The position numbers were made by a program, and so were the translations under genes. Shown piece after piece: positions 8,929 through 18,046 of a stretch of 64,000 nucleotides of DNA. The stretch spans positions 81,092 through 145,091 of the forward strand of contig JAUIKM010000011.1 in assembly GCA_030430495.1 (NCBI GenBank), in the 5' to 3' direction. Numbering within the stretch: the first letter of the stretch is position 1; each line of letters opens with the position of its first letter. The notes under the pieces were generated by a model. That model saw only the letters and a program-made list of their open reading frames with translations. It searched no databases and was not told the origin of the DNA. Origin of the DNA: a bacterium. Lineage in GTDB: Bacteria > Bacteroidota > Ignavibacteria > Kapaibacteriales > UBA7675.

Positions 8929-10992
8929 GTGAGCGCCAGCGTCCAAAACGATAATGTGCACTTCATCGGTCGTGCGGCCGAGATTGCCATGTTCCGCTCC
9001 GTCCTGACGGACAAAGCCGAGCCTGTGAAAGCGCTGTACATCCACGGCCCGGGCGGCACCGGCAAAACAACCCTCCTGAAAGAATGCATCCGCGTTTGTG
9101 ATGAATGCGGCGTGGACCACGCCCTGTGGGATTCGCGCGACTTTGAGCCGTCCATCAACGCCTTCCTGGAATTCCTGGGGCGCAGGCTGGACCTGGCCGA
9201 AGACGAGGACGTGCTCGCCGCGCTGCAAACGGTCAGTCAGCGCTTTGTGCTGTTTCTGGACACCTTTGAAATGCTGCAGCCGCTGGACAACTGGATTCGC
9301 GACGAGTTTATCGGGCGCGTGCCGGACAGCATGATGGTCGTGCTGAGCGGGCGCGCCACACCATCGACTTCCTGGCGGGCGGCTCCCGGGTGGCGACGCA
9401 ACATCAAACCGCTGGCGCTGCGCAACCTGAACTCGGATGACGGGCACAGCTACCTGAGCCTGCGCGACGTTCCCGACGATCAGCACGAATCGGTTCTGAA
9501 GTTTACGCATGGGCATCCGCTGGCGCTGGCGCTGGTGGCCGACGCCTTTGCCCAACATCCCGGACTTGATTTTCAGCCCGAACAAACGCCGGACGTCATT
9601 CAGGCGCTGCTGGAACAATTTGTGGAGGAGACGCCCGGCCCCTCCCACCGCGCGGCGCTGGAAGCCTGCGCGCTGGTGCGCGCCACGACCGAAAGTCTGC
9701 TGAAAACGCTCCTGGCGGCGGACGATGTGCGCGAACTGTTCGACTGGCTGCGCAGCCTGACTTTTGTGGAAGCGGGACCGACGGGACTGTTCCCGCACGA
9801 TCTGGCGCGCGAGGCCCTGATTGCCGACCTGCGCTGGCGCAACCCCGACCGCTATGTCGAGCTGCACGGACGCGCGCGCAGCTACTACCTGCAACGCCTG
9901 AAACAGACGGGCACGGGAAGACAACTGGCGCTGTTCGACTTCCTGTTTCTGCACCGCGCCAATCCAGTGATTCACTCCAATTTTGACTGGCAGACAGCGG
10001 GTATGCTGCGCCAGGACGTGATGCAGGAATCGGACCTGAACGTCGTGCTGGACATGCTGCGCCGCCACGAAGGTGAAGAGTCGGTCAAAATCGCGCAACA
10101 CTGGTATCGGCGGCAGGCGCAGAACTTTTTTGTCTATCGCGACGCCTCGGGTGCGCCACAGGGATTTTTGACGGCTTTTGAGCTCAATTCGGATGACAGC
10201 TCGGAAAAGGAAATTGACCCGGCGGCCAGGGCCTGCCTGGCCTACCTGGAGAAAAGTGCGTCGCTGCGTCCCGGTGAACAGGCAACGCTGTTCCGGTTCT
10301 GGATGGATCGGACCGAGTACCAGCGCGTCTCCCCGGCTCAGGGAGCGATTTTTGCCAGTTTTCTGCGCCACTACCTGACCACGGCGCGCCTGGCTTTTAC
10401 CTTTCTGCCCTGCGACGATCCGGCCTACTGGTTGGAGGGATTCTCTCACGCGGACAAAATGCGGCTGGAAGCGCTCGACTTTGACCTGAACGGGCACCGC
10501 TATGGCATGTACGGGCACGACTGGCGCAAACGACCGCCCTCCGTCTGGCTGGATCTGATGGCGCGGCTGGAGCTGTCCGGCGATGCTCGAACCGCGCCCT
10601 CGCTGCAACCGCCGCCTCTGGTGGTGCTCAGCCGCGAGGACTTTCAGGCGGCGGTGCGCACGGCGCTGAGGACTCTCGGTTCTTTCACTGAACTGCAGAC
10701 CAATCCCCTGCTCAAGTCGCGCGTCGTTGCGGACCAGATCGACAGCGACGTCAGTTTTGCCGAAAAGGCCGCCTGCCTGCAATCTTTGCTGACGGAAATG
10801 GTGGATCAGCTTAAAGAAGCGGTCAGCGATGAAGAAGTCCACAAAACAATTTACTGCACCTACATCAACCCGATCGGCACGCAGGAAGAAGTCGCCGATG
10901 CGCTCAACCTGGCGTTCAGTACCTACCGACGCCGCCTGCGCAAAGGCATCGAAGCCGTGACCGAGCTGCTGTGGCAGCGAGAAATCACCTGA
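8929..10992 (+). CDS. STAND-type P-loop ATPase with GNAT-like region and C-terminal winged-helix domain
   Basis: 687 residues from a GTG start; the next ATG is 20 codons in and would cut the N-terminal FIGR motif that normally opens the fold. Walker A is GPGGTGKT at 40-47 and Walker B VLFLDTFE at 107-114, followed by STAND features (SGRATPS, HGHPLALALVADAF). Residues about 375-510 resemble a GNAT acetyltransferase (NFFVYRDASGAPQGFL, then LRPGEQATLFRFWMDR). Residues about 565-687 contain the pattern AVRTALRTL…NPLLKSR and end in a helix-turn-helix, TQEEVADALNLAFSTYRRRL…LLWQRE. I recall this full architecture as a widespread but uncharacterised family in Actinobacteria and Chloroflexi. Expected to be cytoplasmic, perhaps a nucleotide-switched DNA-binding regulator. 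TTAA words are much rarer than in neighbours, which could mean transfer. It is flanked by possible operator repeats. Confidence 0.85.
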   Translation: MSASVQNDNVHFIGRAAEIAMFRSVLTDKAEPVKALYIHGPGGTGKTTLLKECIRVCDECGVDHALWDSRDFEPSINAFLEFLGRRLDLAEDEDVLAALQTVSQRFVLFLDTFEMLQPLDNWIRDEFIGRVPDSMMVVLSGRATPSTSWRAAPGWRRNIKPLALRNLNSDDGHSYLSLRDVPDDQHESVLKFTHGHPLALALVADAFAQHPGLDFQPEQTPDVIQALLEQFVEETPGPSHRAALEACALVRATTESLLKTLLAADDVRELFDWLRSLTFVEAGPTGLFPHDLAREALIADLRWRNPDRYVELHGRARSYYLQRLKQTGTGRQLALFDFLFLHRANPVIHSNFDWQTAGMLRQDVMQESDLNVVLDMLRRHEGEESVKIAQHWYRRQAQNFFVYRDASGAPQGFLTAFELNSDDSSEKEIDPAARACLAYLEKSASLRPGEQATLFRFWMDRTEYQRVSPAQGAIFASFLRHYLTTARLAFTFLPCDDPAYWLEGFSHADKMRLEALDFDLNGHRYGMYGHDWRKRPPSVWLDLMARLELSGDARTAPSLQPPPLVVLSREDFQAAVRTALRTLGSFTELQTNPLLKSRVVADQIDSDVSFAEKAACLQSLLTEMVDQLKEAVSDEEVHKTIYCTYINPIGTQEEVADALNLAFSTYRRRLRKGIEAVTELLWQREIT

Positions 10993-11061
10993 GCAAGGCC
11001 GCGCGACTCCCCTTTTACTCCGTTTTTCCCAAAAATCCCGCTCTTTTTTGCCATTGACCGC

Positions 11062-11106
11062 AAAGTGAACAGAAAGTGAACAGTACCTGACCTGTCGGGT
11101 GAACAG
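11062..11106. promoter_or_regulatory. direct repeats of GTGAACAG, possible operator
   Basis: AAAGTGAACAG occurs twice in perfect tandem (11062-11072, 11073-11083) and GTGAACAG a third time at 11099-11106. Spacings of 11 and 23 bp keep the sites on about the same DNA face. The reverse complement, CTGTTCAC, occurs twice in the array upstream of the STAND gene (8156 and 8196). The site lies about 70 bp after the STAND stop codon. A regulatory role is inferred. Confidence 0.4.
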
Positions 11107-11367
11107 TCTCACGCCTAACTTTACCATCAAGCAACAAACGTTGATTGTGAAAGCAACCACAGCCGGCAACGGACTCGGGAGCAATACACAAAATCAACAT
11201 CGACACTCAAGCTATTCGGCGACAGCCGAAAACAGTGGACCAACCAGGCGGACACGGCCAACCGGCAACTCAAGCACACTACTGATACAAAAACGGCAAG
11301 TGATAAATCGGTGGAGCGCAAAGTCTCCGCCGGAGTTCCATACATCCAGATAATGAAAGGCCGGAGT

Positions 11368-11483
11368 ACATCCACCGGACCAAAACACTTAAACAATCCG
11401 AGAACCAGGCTGAACGCGGTGCTCTCCGTCTTGTGCTATTGACGAGAGAACACATTCGAACTGTGCTACGGTCCGGTGGATGT
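11368..11483. repeat. 116-bp element bounded by perfect 14-bp inverted repeats
   Basis: ACATCCACCGGACC at 11368-11381 is exactly complemented at 11470-11483. The inside contains a further imperfect pairing (GTGCTCTC near 11417 with GAGAGAACAC near 11445), so the whole piece could fold as one extended hairpin. It ends about 75 bp before the DUF4331 start codon. It could be a MITE-like insertion or a structured 5' leader. No flanking target-site duplication is obvious. Confidence 0.7.
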
Positions 11484-11558
11484 TTAATTGCCGACCTTTC
11501 AGCTGTCGCAGCAACAGCACAGCGTTGAAACACCTGTTAATTAACCCGAGGACAACCC

Positions 11559-13634
11559 ATGACGACATGTTATCGAGCACTGCAGCGCATCGTTTTGCCT
11601 GTATTGTTAAGTCTTGTCATCGCCGCTTCAGCCTTGGCTTCAAGCCACCGCGAAGCGCCGCTTATCAGCAACGACCCGCTGGCGGACAATACCGACCTGT
11701 ACGCCTTCCGCAGCCCGGACAATCCCAATACAATCACGGTGATAGCCAATTTCATTCCGTTTGAATTGCCGGAAGGCGGACCGAATTATTATTCGTTCGG
11801 TGAAAACATTCGCTATGAAATACACATCGACAACGATGTTAACACTCCGGGCGACGACATCATTTATCGCTTTACCTTCGAGCAGATGAACGAAGATCCG
11901 ACGACCTTCTTTCGCATCCGGCTCGGCGCAGAGAACATGAAAACGACGTACACGGCTGAAAAGAGCGTGGACGGCGGACAATCCTTCACGGTCATCGTGC
12001 AGGACGGCGTCGTTCCGCCGCCGAACATCGGCGTGCGTTCAATTGAGTCGGCCGTCGGACTTAACACAAGCTACGAACAGTTGATGGCGGACGCCGTGGC
12101 CGCGGCCGGCGGCGGCGGCGGTGAGCAGATTTTCTGCGGACCGGTCGACGATCCGTTTTTTGTCGATCTGGGCGGCATCTTCGATCTCGGCGCTATTCGC
12201 AGCAACGACGCCGAGGGCGACATGAAAGCCCGCGACGGTCTGGCCGGATTCAACTGCCACACCATCGCCCTGCAGATTCCAATTGCCACGCTGCAAAAGG
12301 ACGGCAAATCGGCCGACGAGGCCGCCAACATTCTGGACTCCGACTTCATTATCGGCGTCTGGGCTTCCGCCTCGCGCCCGCAGATAACGACGCTGCGCAC
12401 GGACGGACAGAAACCCGACGTTTCAGGCGACTGGATTCAGATTTCGCGCCTCGGCATGCCGCTGACGAACGAAGCCGTGATTCCGGTCGGCGATAAAAAT
12501 CTGTGGAACGCAACTTCGCCCCACGATACCGACGGCGAGGCGATGTTCCAGCAGTACTTCGTCAACCCCGAGCTGGCGCTGTACATGGACGACAGCCAGT
12601 TCGGCGCGGCCGTACCCGGCTTTGAGCAGTTGCGCATTCAGACGAGTTCGCTCGACGCTTTTGACTTCCGCAACGGCAAGAACGGCCTTTTCGGACTGCC
12701 GGAAGAAGCCCGCATGGGGACGGCGCTCTCCGACGAACTGTTTGGCCCTTTTCTGCTGCGCGAAGGCGAGCCGCGCTCGGCGGATCTGCTGCCGATCTTC
12801 TACACCGGCGTGCCCAATCTGGCGCCCTATCAACTGGCCACCGGCAAAAGCAACGGTCCGCTCAGCGAAGGCAAACCGTTTATCAACAACTTCCTGCCGA
12901 CCTTCGGCGACGCGCTGCGCCTGAACATGGCCGTGCCGCCGACGCCGCGCGAAGATCCCGACTTCAGTTCGCTGGGATTGGTGCAGGCGGCCGTACTCGG
13001 CCTGACCGACGCGCGGTTTAACACCAGCGCCGAGCTGCAGATGATTCCGAACATGGACGGCTTCCCCAATGGTCGCCGCCTGGAGGACGACGTGACGCGC
13101 ATTGAGTTGCAGGCTGTTTCCGGCGTGGTGCTTGCCGCAGTGGGACTGTGGTACGACGACTTTGACGGTTCCAACCCGGTGACGCAGGACCTGCTCGACG
13201 TGCTGACCTTCTCGGCCGGTCCCGAAGCCAACGACCTGCCGCTGCGGGAAAACTGGCCTTTTATGGCCCCGCCGCATCGCGGCTATGATTACGATCGCGT
13301 CGTGACTTCGGTCAATCAGGAAGGCGACGGATTCGGCGGCGGCGCGCTCGGTATTCGCCCGCCGGAAGGAATGTTCATCGGTGAAAACTTCCCCAACCCG
13401 CTGACAACATTCACGACGCTGCGTTTCCACTTAAACAACAGCGGCCGGATCATGCTGAACATCTACGATGTACGCGGCAACTTTATCGTCACCGTGCTGG
13501 ATGAAAACCTGACGCGCGGCGACTATTCCTCCGAATGGCGCCCCGATCAGTCCTATGGTTCCGGCGTCTACATTGCCCAGCTCAGCGTGGACGGCCGCGC
13601 CGTCGACAGCATGAAGTTAAACGTGCTGCGTTGA
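11559..13634 (+). CDS. DUF4331-family secreted protein with T9SS sorting domain
   Basis: 691 residues. A signal peptide (hydrophobic stretch about 11-26) ends ASALASSHREAPLIS; SSHREAPLI at the mature N-terminus is typical of DUF4331. The motif DNTDLYAFRSPD follows, then a long beta-rich domain. DUF4331 proteins are extracytoplasmic and of unknown biochemical role. The last ~80 residues (GENFPNPLTTFTTLRF…, ending KLNVLR) are a T9SS type A sorting domain, so surface display or release is expected. GAGGACAACCC before the ATG is a plausible ribosome site. The TPR gene follows after 96 bp on the same strand. I recall DUF4331 genes often sitting beside TPR genes, so the pair probably forms one transcription unit. 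Confidence 0.9.
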   Translation: MTTCYRALQRIVLPVLLSLVIAASALASSHREAPLISNDPLADNTDLYAFRSPDNPNTITVIANFIPFELPEGGPNYYSFGENIRYEIHIDNDVNTPGDDIIYRFTFEQMNEDPTTFFRIRLGAENMKTTYTAEKSVDGGQSFTVIVQDGVVPPPNIGVRSIESAVGLNTSYEQLMADAVAAAGGGGGEQIFCGPVDDPFFVDLGGIFDLGAIRSNDAEGDMKARDGLAGFNCHTIALQIPIATLQKDGKSADEAANILDSDFIIGVWASASRPQITTLRTDGQKPDVSGDWIQISRLGMPLTNEAVIPVGDKNLWNATSPHDTDGEAMFQQYFVNPELALYMDDSQFGAAVPGFEQLRIQTSSLDAFDFRNGKNGLFGLPEEARMGTALSDELFGPFLLREGEPRSADLLPIFYTGVPNLAPYQLATGKSNGPLSEGKPFINNFLPTFGDALRLNMAVPPTPREDPDFSSLGLVQAAVLGLTDARFNTSAELQMIPNMDGFPNGRRLEDDVTRIELQAVSGVVLAAVGLWYDDFDGSNPVTQDLLDVLTFSAGPEANDLPLRENWPFMAPPHRGYDYDRVVTSVNQEGDGFGGGALGIRPPEGMFIGENFPNPLTTFTTLRFHLNNSGRIMLNIYDVRGNFIVTVLDENLTRGDYSSEWRPDQSYGSGVYIAQLSVDGRAVDSMKLNVLR

Positions 13635-13730
13635 GCCGGCACAAGTAGATAACTGATCACCGCGGCGGGGCGCTTCCCCGGACGGCAGGCGTCCCGCCGA
13701 CCTTCTCGATTAAACCTACAGGAAAGAAGC

Positions 13731-15074
13731 ATGCATTTGTACAACTCCAATCGAACGATTTCTCTTTTGTGTATGACAGCCGCTTTGTTTATCAGCTTGT
13801 CCCTCGTCGCCGACACGGCGGCAGCCGGAACGCATGCGCCGCTGAGCGATATTCCGGCACTGCTTGACCGCAGCACGGGACGTGACAATAGCGAATTTCA
13901 GCGCGTGCGGATGCGCTATGCCGAACTCAATCAGCGCCTGTTGAACAACGGCAATGACGTCGATGCATATATCGAAACGGCCCGGATTTTCATGAGCGAA
14001 GCGCGCATCACGGGCGAACATCCTCACTACTACCCCGCCGCGCTGCAACTGTTAAACGTCGCACTTGAACTGGCCCCCATGAAATACGAAGCCCTTGTGT
14101 CGCTCGGTTCCGTTCAGATGTCGCTGCACAGATTCCGCGCCGCACATGCAACTGCGCGTCTCGCTATTGGTTCGGCGCCCGATCGCGCAACGGCTTACGG
14201 CATACTCTGCGACGCCTCACTGGAACTGGGAGACTATACCGCGGCCGTCCAGGCCTGCGACCAGATGGTACGCCTCCGTCCGGACCTGCGCTCCTACGCC
14301 CGCATCTCGTATTTGCGCGAGATACACGGCGACATGCCCGGCGCGGTCGAAGCGATGCAGATGGCTGTAAAGGCCGGTATTCCCGGCAGTGAAGAACGCG
14401 CCTGGGTGCAGACCACGCTCGGCAATCTCCACCTGAAAACGGGCAACGCAACCGCGGCGCAGCAAGCTTTTTACCGGGCTGCGCTCGAACGCGATCAGTA
14501 TCCTTTCGCACTGGCCGGTCTGGCGCGCGTACAGGCGATGCTCGGCAATACTGCGCAGGCTTTTGACCTGCTGGAAACCGCGGCGGAGATGGCTCCTGAA
14601 TTTTCCTTCCTGCAACTCAGGGCCGACCTTCTGCGCGCAGCCGGTGAAAATGCCCGGGCGGATGCGCTGCTGGCGGAAATCGAATCCATGCTGGCGGAGG
14701 ATGAGGCGGCCGGTCACGTCATGAACCGCGAGTTTGCCCTGATGTACACCGACCACGGAATCAAACTGGATGAAGCGGCGGCTCGGGCTTCAAAAGAACT
14801 GGCCAAACGACCCGACAATATCGATGCGCAACATACGGCGGCAATCGTCGCGCTGCACACCGGGCGGCCCGCGGAGGCGCGCGAACTCATCCGCAAGGCG
14901 ATGCGACTGGGCAGCGCCGACCCGGCCATGACGGCTCATGCCGGTTTGATCGAGGCCGCACTGGGCAATCGCGATCAGGCCCGCAAACTGCTGGAGAGCG
15001 CTGTGAGCGCCAATCCTTTCCTGCCCGTTCTACTGAAGCGGGAAGTGTTTAACACGTTAAATGCTCTTTCCTGA
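13731..15074 (+). CDS. secreted tetratricopeptide-repeat protein
   Basis: 447 residues. A signal peptide covers about residues 1-33 (…LFISLSLVADTAAAG). The rest is alpha-helical with TPR-like 34-residue repeats, for example ALVSLGSVQMSLHRFRAAHATARLAI near 125-150, and later ones around 170-200, 240-275 and 385-425. TPR arrays bind protein partners. The gene sits 96 bp after the DUF4331 gene and has a good ribosome site (AGGAAAGAAGC before the ATG), so it may act with the DUF4331 protein in the periplasm. There is no sorting domain. No enzyme domain is seen. Confidence 0.85.
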   Translation: MHLYNSNRTISLLCMTAALFISLSLVADTAAAGTHAPLSDIPALLDRSTGRDNSEFQRVRMRYAELNQRLLNNGNDVDAYIETARIFMSEARITGEHPHYYPAALQLLNVALELAPMKYEALVSLGSVQMSLHRFRAAHATARLAIGSAPDRATAYGILCDASLELGDYTAAVQACDQMVRLRPDLRSYARISYLREIHGDMPGAVEAMQMAVKAGIPGSEERAWVQTTLGNLHLKTGNATAAQQAFYRAALERDQYPFALAGLARVQAMLGNTAQAFDLLETAAEMAPEFSFLQLRADLLRAAGENARADALLAEIESMLAEDEAAGHVMNREFALMYTDHGIKLDEAAARASKELAKRPDNIDAQHTAAIVALHTGRPAEARELIRKAMRLGSADPAMTAHAGLIEAALGNRDQARKLLESAVSANPFLPVLLKREVFNTLNALS

Positions 15075-15949
15075 GGTGATGCAATGCAGCCTGGTTTTCC
15101 TTCTGCGTTCCGCATTCATAACGGTGAACCTGCATTTGGTCCGGTGGTGTGCCGCGAAATTGGGAAGACAATGACGGAAGAGATAGCGGCATTCATATTC
15201 GCCGTTTCCCTGCGCGGGCGTGTGTTCAACAATGATTGACTCGGGGTTCCAGGCTCAACGCCAGGCGTCTGTTTCGCACTGCGCGGAGCAGGCGCTTGTT
15301 TGTTTCAGGTATTAAACATGTTCGGGGCGGCTTCGCCGGCGAACAGGGGCCGGGCGCTTGTCTTTTTTTGCTGCGCCGGCGCGATGGCGGCTTGATGCAT
15401 GGTATTTCGAGATGCCGGGCGCAAAGTCTGCAAACTGTTGATTTTTAAGAGGTTAGGGAGGTGCTGGGTCGTAGTGCGTTGGATATTGGGCGTACTTCCG
15501 GCTAGATCAAGGGGACCTCCCCGCCGCCGCCACGGGTTAATACCTCCGCGTACAGGCACACTCCTCCCACCCTGCATCGTGTGCAGAATTTTTTTAAGTG
15601 CTTGAGTCGCGGTTTCCAACGCACTGCATGCCGCGCGCTGACACCACAAGCATACACAATCGATCAGGTCAAACCCAGTGTAAAAAGTTGAACGGTGCTT
15701 CCGCTGTGGTCAAGCGGGAGATATTTGCTCCTGAACGTTCCGGGCAGTCGCGTCGCGAAGGCAACAATTGCTCGGTCAGTCAAACCATACTTTTCAATGG
15801 AAACACACTGGCGACCTCACCGCACTGCCATTCCAATGAAGCCGCGCACTCGGCGACGCAAACGTCGCCAATAATAAATAAAACGCCCCGCCGACTGATG
15901 TCAACGGAGCGTTTTCAGGAGCAAGTCTTTGCGGCCTGTGCCGAACACT
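15075..15949. other. 875-bp intergenic region between convergent genes
   Basis: Frames here (such as 15598-16164, plus strand) have odd composition and no domain, so none is called. The space carries dispersed-repeat copy B. Other than that I see no tRNA or clear terminator. Confidence 0.5.
15505..15720 (+). repeat. dispersed intergenic repeat, copy B
   Basis: Shares an identical 20-bp block, CACACTCCTCCCACCCTGCA (15557-15576), with copy C. It also shares the block GTGTAAAAA…TGAACG exactly 121 bp after that block's start in both copies, and a GATC…GGGGacctCCCCGCC mini-hairpin 51-52 bp before it. Between these anchors the copies are diverged but keep the same spacing. CTCCTCCC resembles an anti-Shine-Dalgarno sequence. 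Confidence 0.75.
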
Positions 15950-17080
15950 TTATCGCGTCAGGACAAACTGACCGCTTTGTGCGCCATTCTGTCCGACAAC
16001 CCGAAAGTGATATACGCCGCTGTTTAAGTTGTATTTGTTGCCGTCCACCGCAAACTCGTGCTCGCCCGCGCTCAGCTGCCCTTCGAACAATCGCGCTACT
16101 TCGCGGCCCGACGTGTCCAGCAGGAATATCACGACGTTGTCGCTCTGCGGCAGGTCGATGCTGATCGTCGCCTGGTTGACCGCCGGATTCGGATACACGT
16201 CGATCGCCGCGTCATCCAGCCCAAGTCCTTCGCGCAGCAATCCGTCATCTGTGGAATTGAAACCGTTCTGCTGATAATCGCCGCCGAACAGTTCCTCCGC
16301 CTGGCCGTTCCAAAAAAAGACCATCGCGAGCGCACGAGGACCCTGGAGCGATTCCAGCCCCATTCCGTGAGGACCGCCGTGATGTCTGCCGTGGCGAGGG
16401 TGGCGCATCATCCGCCCTTCTTCAACATTAACTTCAGCTTCACATTTTTTCGGCATTTTTTCTGATCCCGCGCTGTTGCGGCATGCCGGAGCTTCGACTG
16501 ATTCATCGCCGAGGCGCGCTTTCAAATGATCCAGCCGAGCTTGTGCGTGCTCGCCGGCGGCGGCAATCTCCGTCGCATGCTCGTTTTCCCAGTCTTGCAC
16601 AATCGACAGCGCGCCTGCTTTCATCGCGGCTTTTTGGGATTCGCCTTCCTGTTTAATCTGCTGGACCAGATCGGGATAGCGCGCCGTGATTTCTGTTAAG
16701 TCCTTGAAAAAGGACATCATTTCACCGTGTTTGGCCCGCATTTCCTCGTGTCGTTCGCGCATTTCCTCGCGCAGTTCGCGGCGCTCTTCCTCACTCATGT
16801 TTTTGAATTCTTCCATCCGCTCTTTTCGCGCAGCCATGTGTTCAGCGGCTTGCGCGCGCATTTCGTTGAGCCTGGCCAGATCGTCGGCGGACAGGGTCGC
16901 ATCAATGGTTTGTTTCCACTGATCCATCGTCGGCGCCATTTCCGTCCGCGCATACTCTCGCAGTTCATTGTGCAATTCCATAACCGCTTCCGAACGCTCG
17001 TGCGCCTGCCCCTGCACAACTGCCAGTAATGCCAGCACAAATCCCGTCACAACTCGAATCGACATTGATGCTACCTTCAT
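15950..17080 (-). CDS. secreted Spy/CpxP-like helical, His-rich protein with T9SS sorting domain
   Basis: 376 residues; a second ATG at 17065 has the better-spaced AAGG ribosome site and may be the true start. A signal peptide ends around VVQGQA. Residues about 30-190 are highly charged helices (MAARKERMEEFKNMSEEE…, then EEMRERHEEMRAKHGEMM) resembling the Spy/CpxP family of periplasmic chaperones or metal sensors. Residues about 225-240 are rich in His (RHPRHGRHHGGPHGMG), a likely metal-binding strip. The last ~85 residues, from VYPNPAVNQATISI to QFVLTR, form a T9SS sorting domain. The combination suggests an exported metal-responsive or chaperone-like protein, but no homolog with a known role was recognised. 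Confidence 0.75.
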   Translation of the reverse strand: MKVASMSIRVVTGFVLALLAVVQGQAHERSEAVMELHNELREYARTEMAPTMDQWKQTIDATLSADDLARLNEMRAQAAEHMAARKERMEEFKNMSEEERRELREEMRERHEEMRAKHGEMMSFFKDLTEITARYPDLVQQIKQEGESQKAAMKAGALSIVQDWENEHATEIAAAGEHAQARLDHLKARLGDESVEAPACRNSAGSEKMPKKCEAEVNVEEGRMMRHPRHGRHHGGPHGMGLESLQGPRALAMVFFWNGQAEELFGGDYQQNGFNSTDDGLLREGLGLDDAAIDVYPNPAVNQATISIDLPQSDNVVIFLLDTSGREVARLFEGQLSAGEHEFAVDGNKYNLNSGVYHFRVVGQNGAQSGQFVLTR

Positions 17081-17574
17081 TTCTCTCCACTCCGGAATGA
17101 TGAATCACTGCTTTTGATAGAACAGCTACTTAGAGCATCGCGGCAGGCCATTGGTTTAATCTCAATTCAAGTTTTTCACATTTTTTACGCGGCCTGCTTC
17201 TGATCGCTTTGAGCTCCGCGCTTGCGCTTCTCGCTCAGGCTCTCTTGACATTTTTGCTTGTCATCGAGATCGAATCACTTCAGCGCCATGCCGGCCGCCA
17301 GATTGTGATGCACAATTCACAACCCGGCGACAAACAAGAGAAACAAGCAAGCCGCAACGCGGCGAAGCGCTCATCGGCCAAACAGGCGCGTTCTCAGCCC
17401 CTCAGCCTCCGATCAGGCATGAGAAACGACCGTTTGTGCAACACAAAAAAGTTGACAGCCTGTTACAGCGACAAGTGTAAACGCAAGCAACCTCGCCAGC
17501 ATAAGTCATTGATAATAAAGAAGATAAGGATTTCACACGGCTACATGGGTGACCTGTGGACGCACCTCTCCCTT

Positions 17575-17790
17575 GATCTGGGGCCCACCCCGCCTCCTCC
17601 TCGAGACGACGATTTTAGCGCTCAACACACTCCTCCCACCCTGCAATCTTCGCAAGTCTTTTTTGAGTGAATCTTCAACGCCTGCCACGCGCCGCATGCT
17701 GCGCGCCGTCATTGCCCAGTCTAACTCTTCTTCCCATTCTTTCCACGTGTAAAAAACTGAACGTAGCCCGAAACGTGGATGAACGCCGCA
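17575..17790 (+). repeat. dispersed intergenic repeat, copy C
   Basis: Aligns with copy B: GATC plus a GGGGcccaCCCCGCC mini-hairpin at 17575, the identical 20-bp CACACTCCTCCCACCCTGCA at 17626-17645, a TTTTTTGAGTG block, a GCATGCTGCGCGC block and GTGTAAAAAACTGAACG at 17747. Orientation is the same as A and B. Confidence 0.75.
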
Positions 17791-17980
17791 GTTCAGCCGC
17801 TGAACGGATGTTTAAAGTGAAAAGTCAATGCGCGAAGCGTACGACGCAAGTCGCTCATCTTAATCAGTATGCCAGAATGCCGGAGTTTAACGGTGGCGAC
17901 TAAAATCAATTCACACAAATGCTGCGGCGGTATAATCCGAACAGTGTAATCCCGCAGCCGGGTTCGTTCAACAAATCCTT

Positions 17981-18018
17981 TTAAACCAGCACGGGCCCCC
18001 TCATTGAAGGCCCGTGTG
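17981..18018 (-). terminator. probable terminator of the thioredoxin gene
   Basis: An 8-bp perfect stem, CACGGGCC (17990-17997) with GGCCCGTG (18009-18016), lies about 30 bp beyond the stop of the minus-strand thioredoxin gene. On that strand it is followed by CTGGTTTAAAAGG, a weak T-rich tail. Confidence 0.6.
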
Positions 18019-18046
18019 TAATCCAGTGCTCGCCGGCAATTCAGGA

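Larger units (their letters stand above)
10993..11558. other. 566-bp intergenic region
   Basis: No convincing gene. It contains direct repeats of GTGAACAG (11062-11106), a 116-bp element bounded by a perfect 14-bp inverted repeat (11368-11483), and a GAGGACA ribosome site just before the ATG at 11559. Confidence 0.55.
17081..18046. other. 966-bp intergenic region
   Basis: Somewhat richer in A and T than the flanks. The frame at 17209-17670 (plus) lacks domain features and runs into dispersed-repeat copy C, so it is not called. The left part should hold the promoter of the minus-strand gene ending at 15950; the right part holds a hairpin terminator for the thioredoxin gene. Confidence 0.5.

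Noticed and set aside
8369..8932. 187-codon plus-strand frame between the tandem array and the STAND gene
   Set aside because: It begins inside the tandem repeat, contains dispersed-repeat sequence, and has no family feature or ribosome site.
8755..11184. 809-codon minus-strand frame opposite the STAND gene
   Set aside because: The plus-strand product has Walker motifs and a conserved C-terminal helix-turn-helix. The minus frame is Arg/Gln-rich with no motif.
17209..17670. 153-codon plus-strand frame in the intergenic region after 17.2 kb
   Set aside because: Composition unlike real genes here, no ribosome site, and it overlaps dispersed-repeat copy C.
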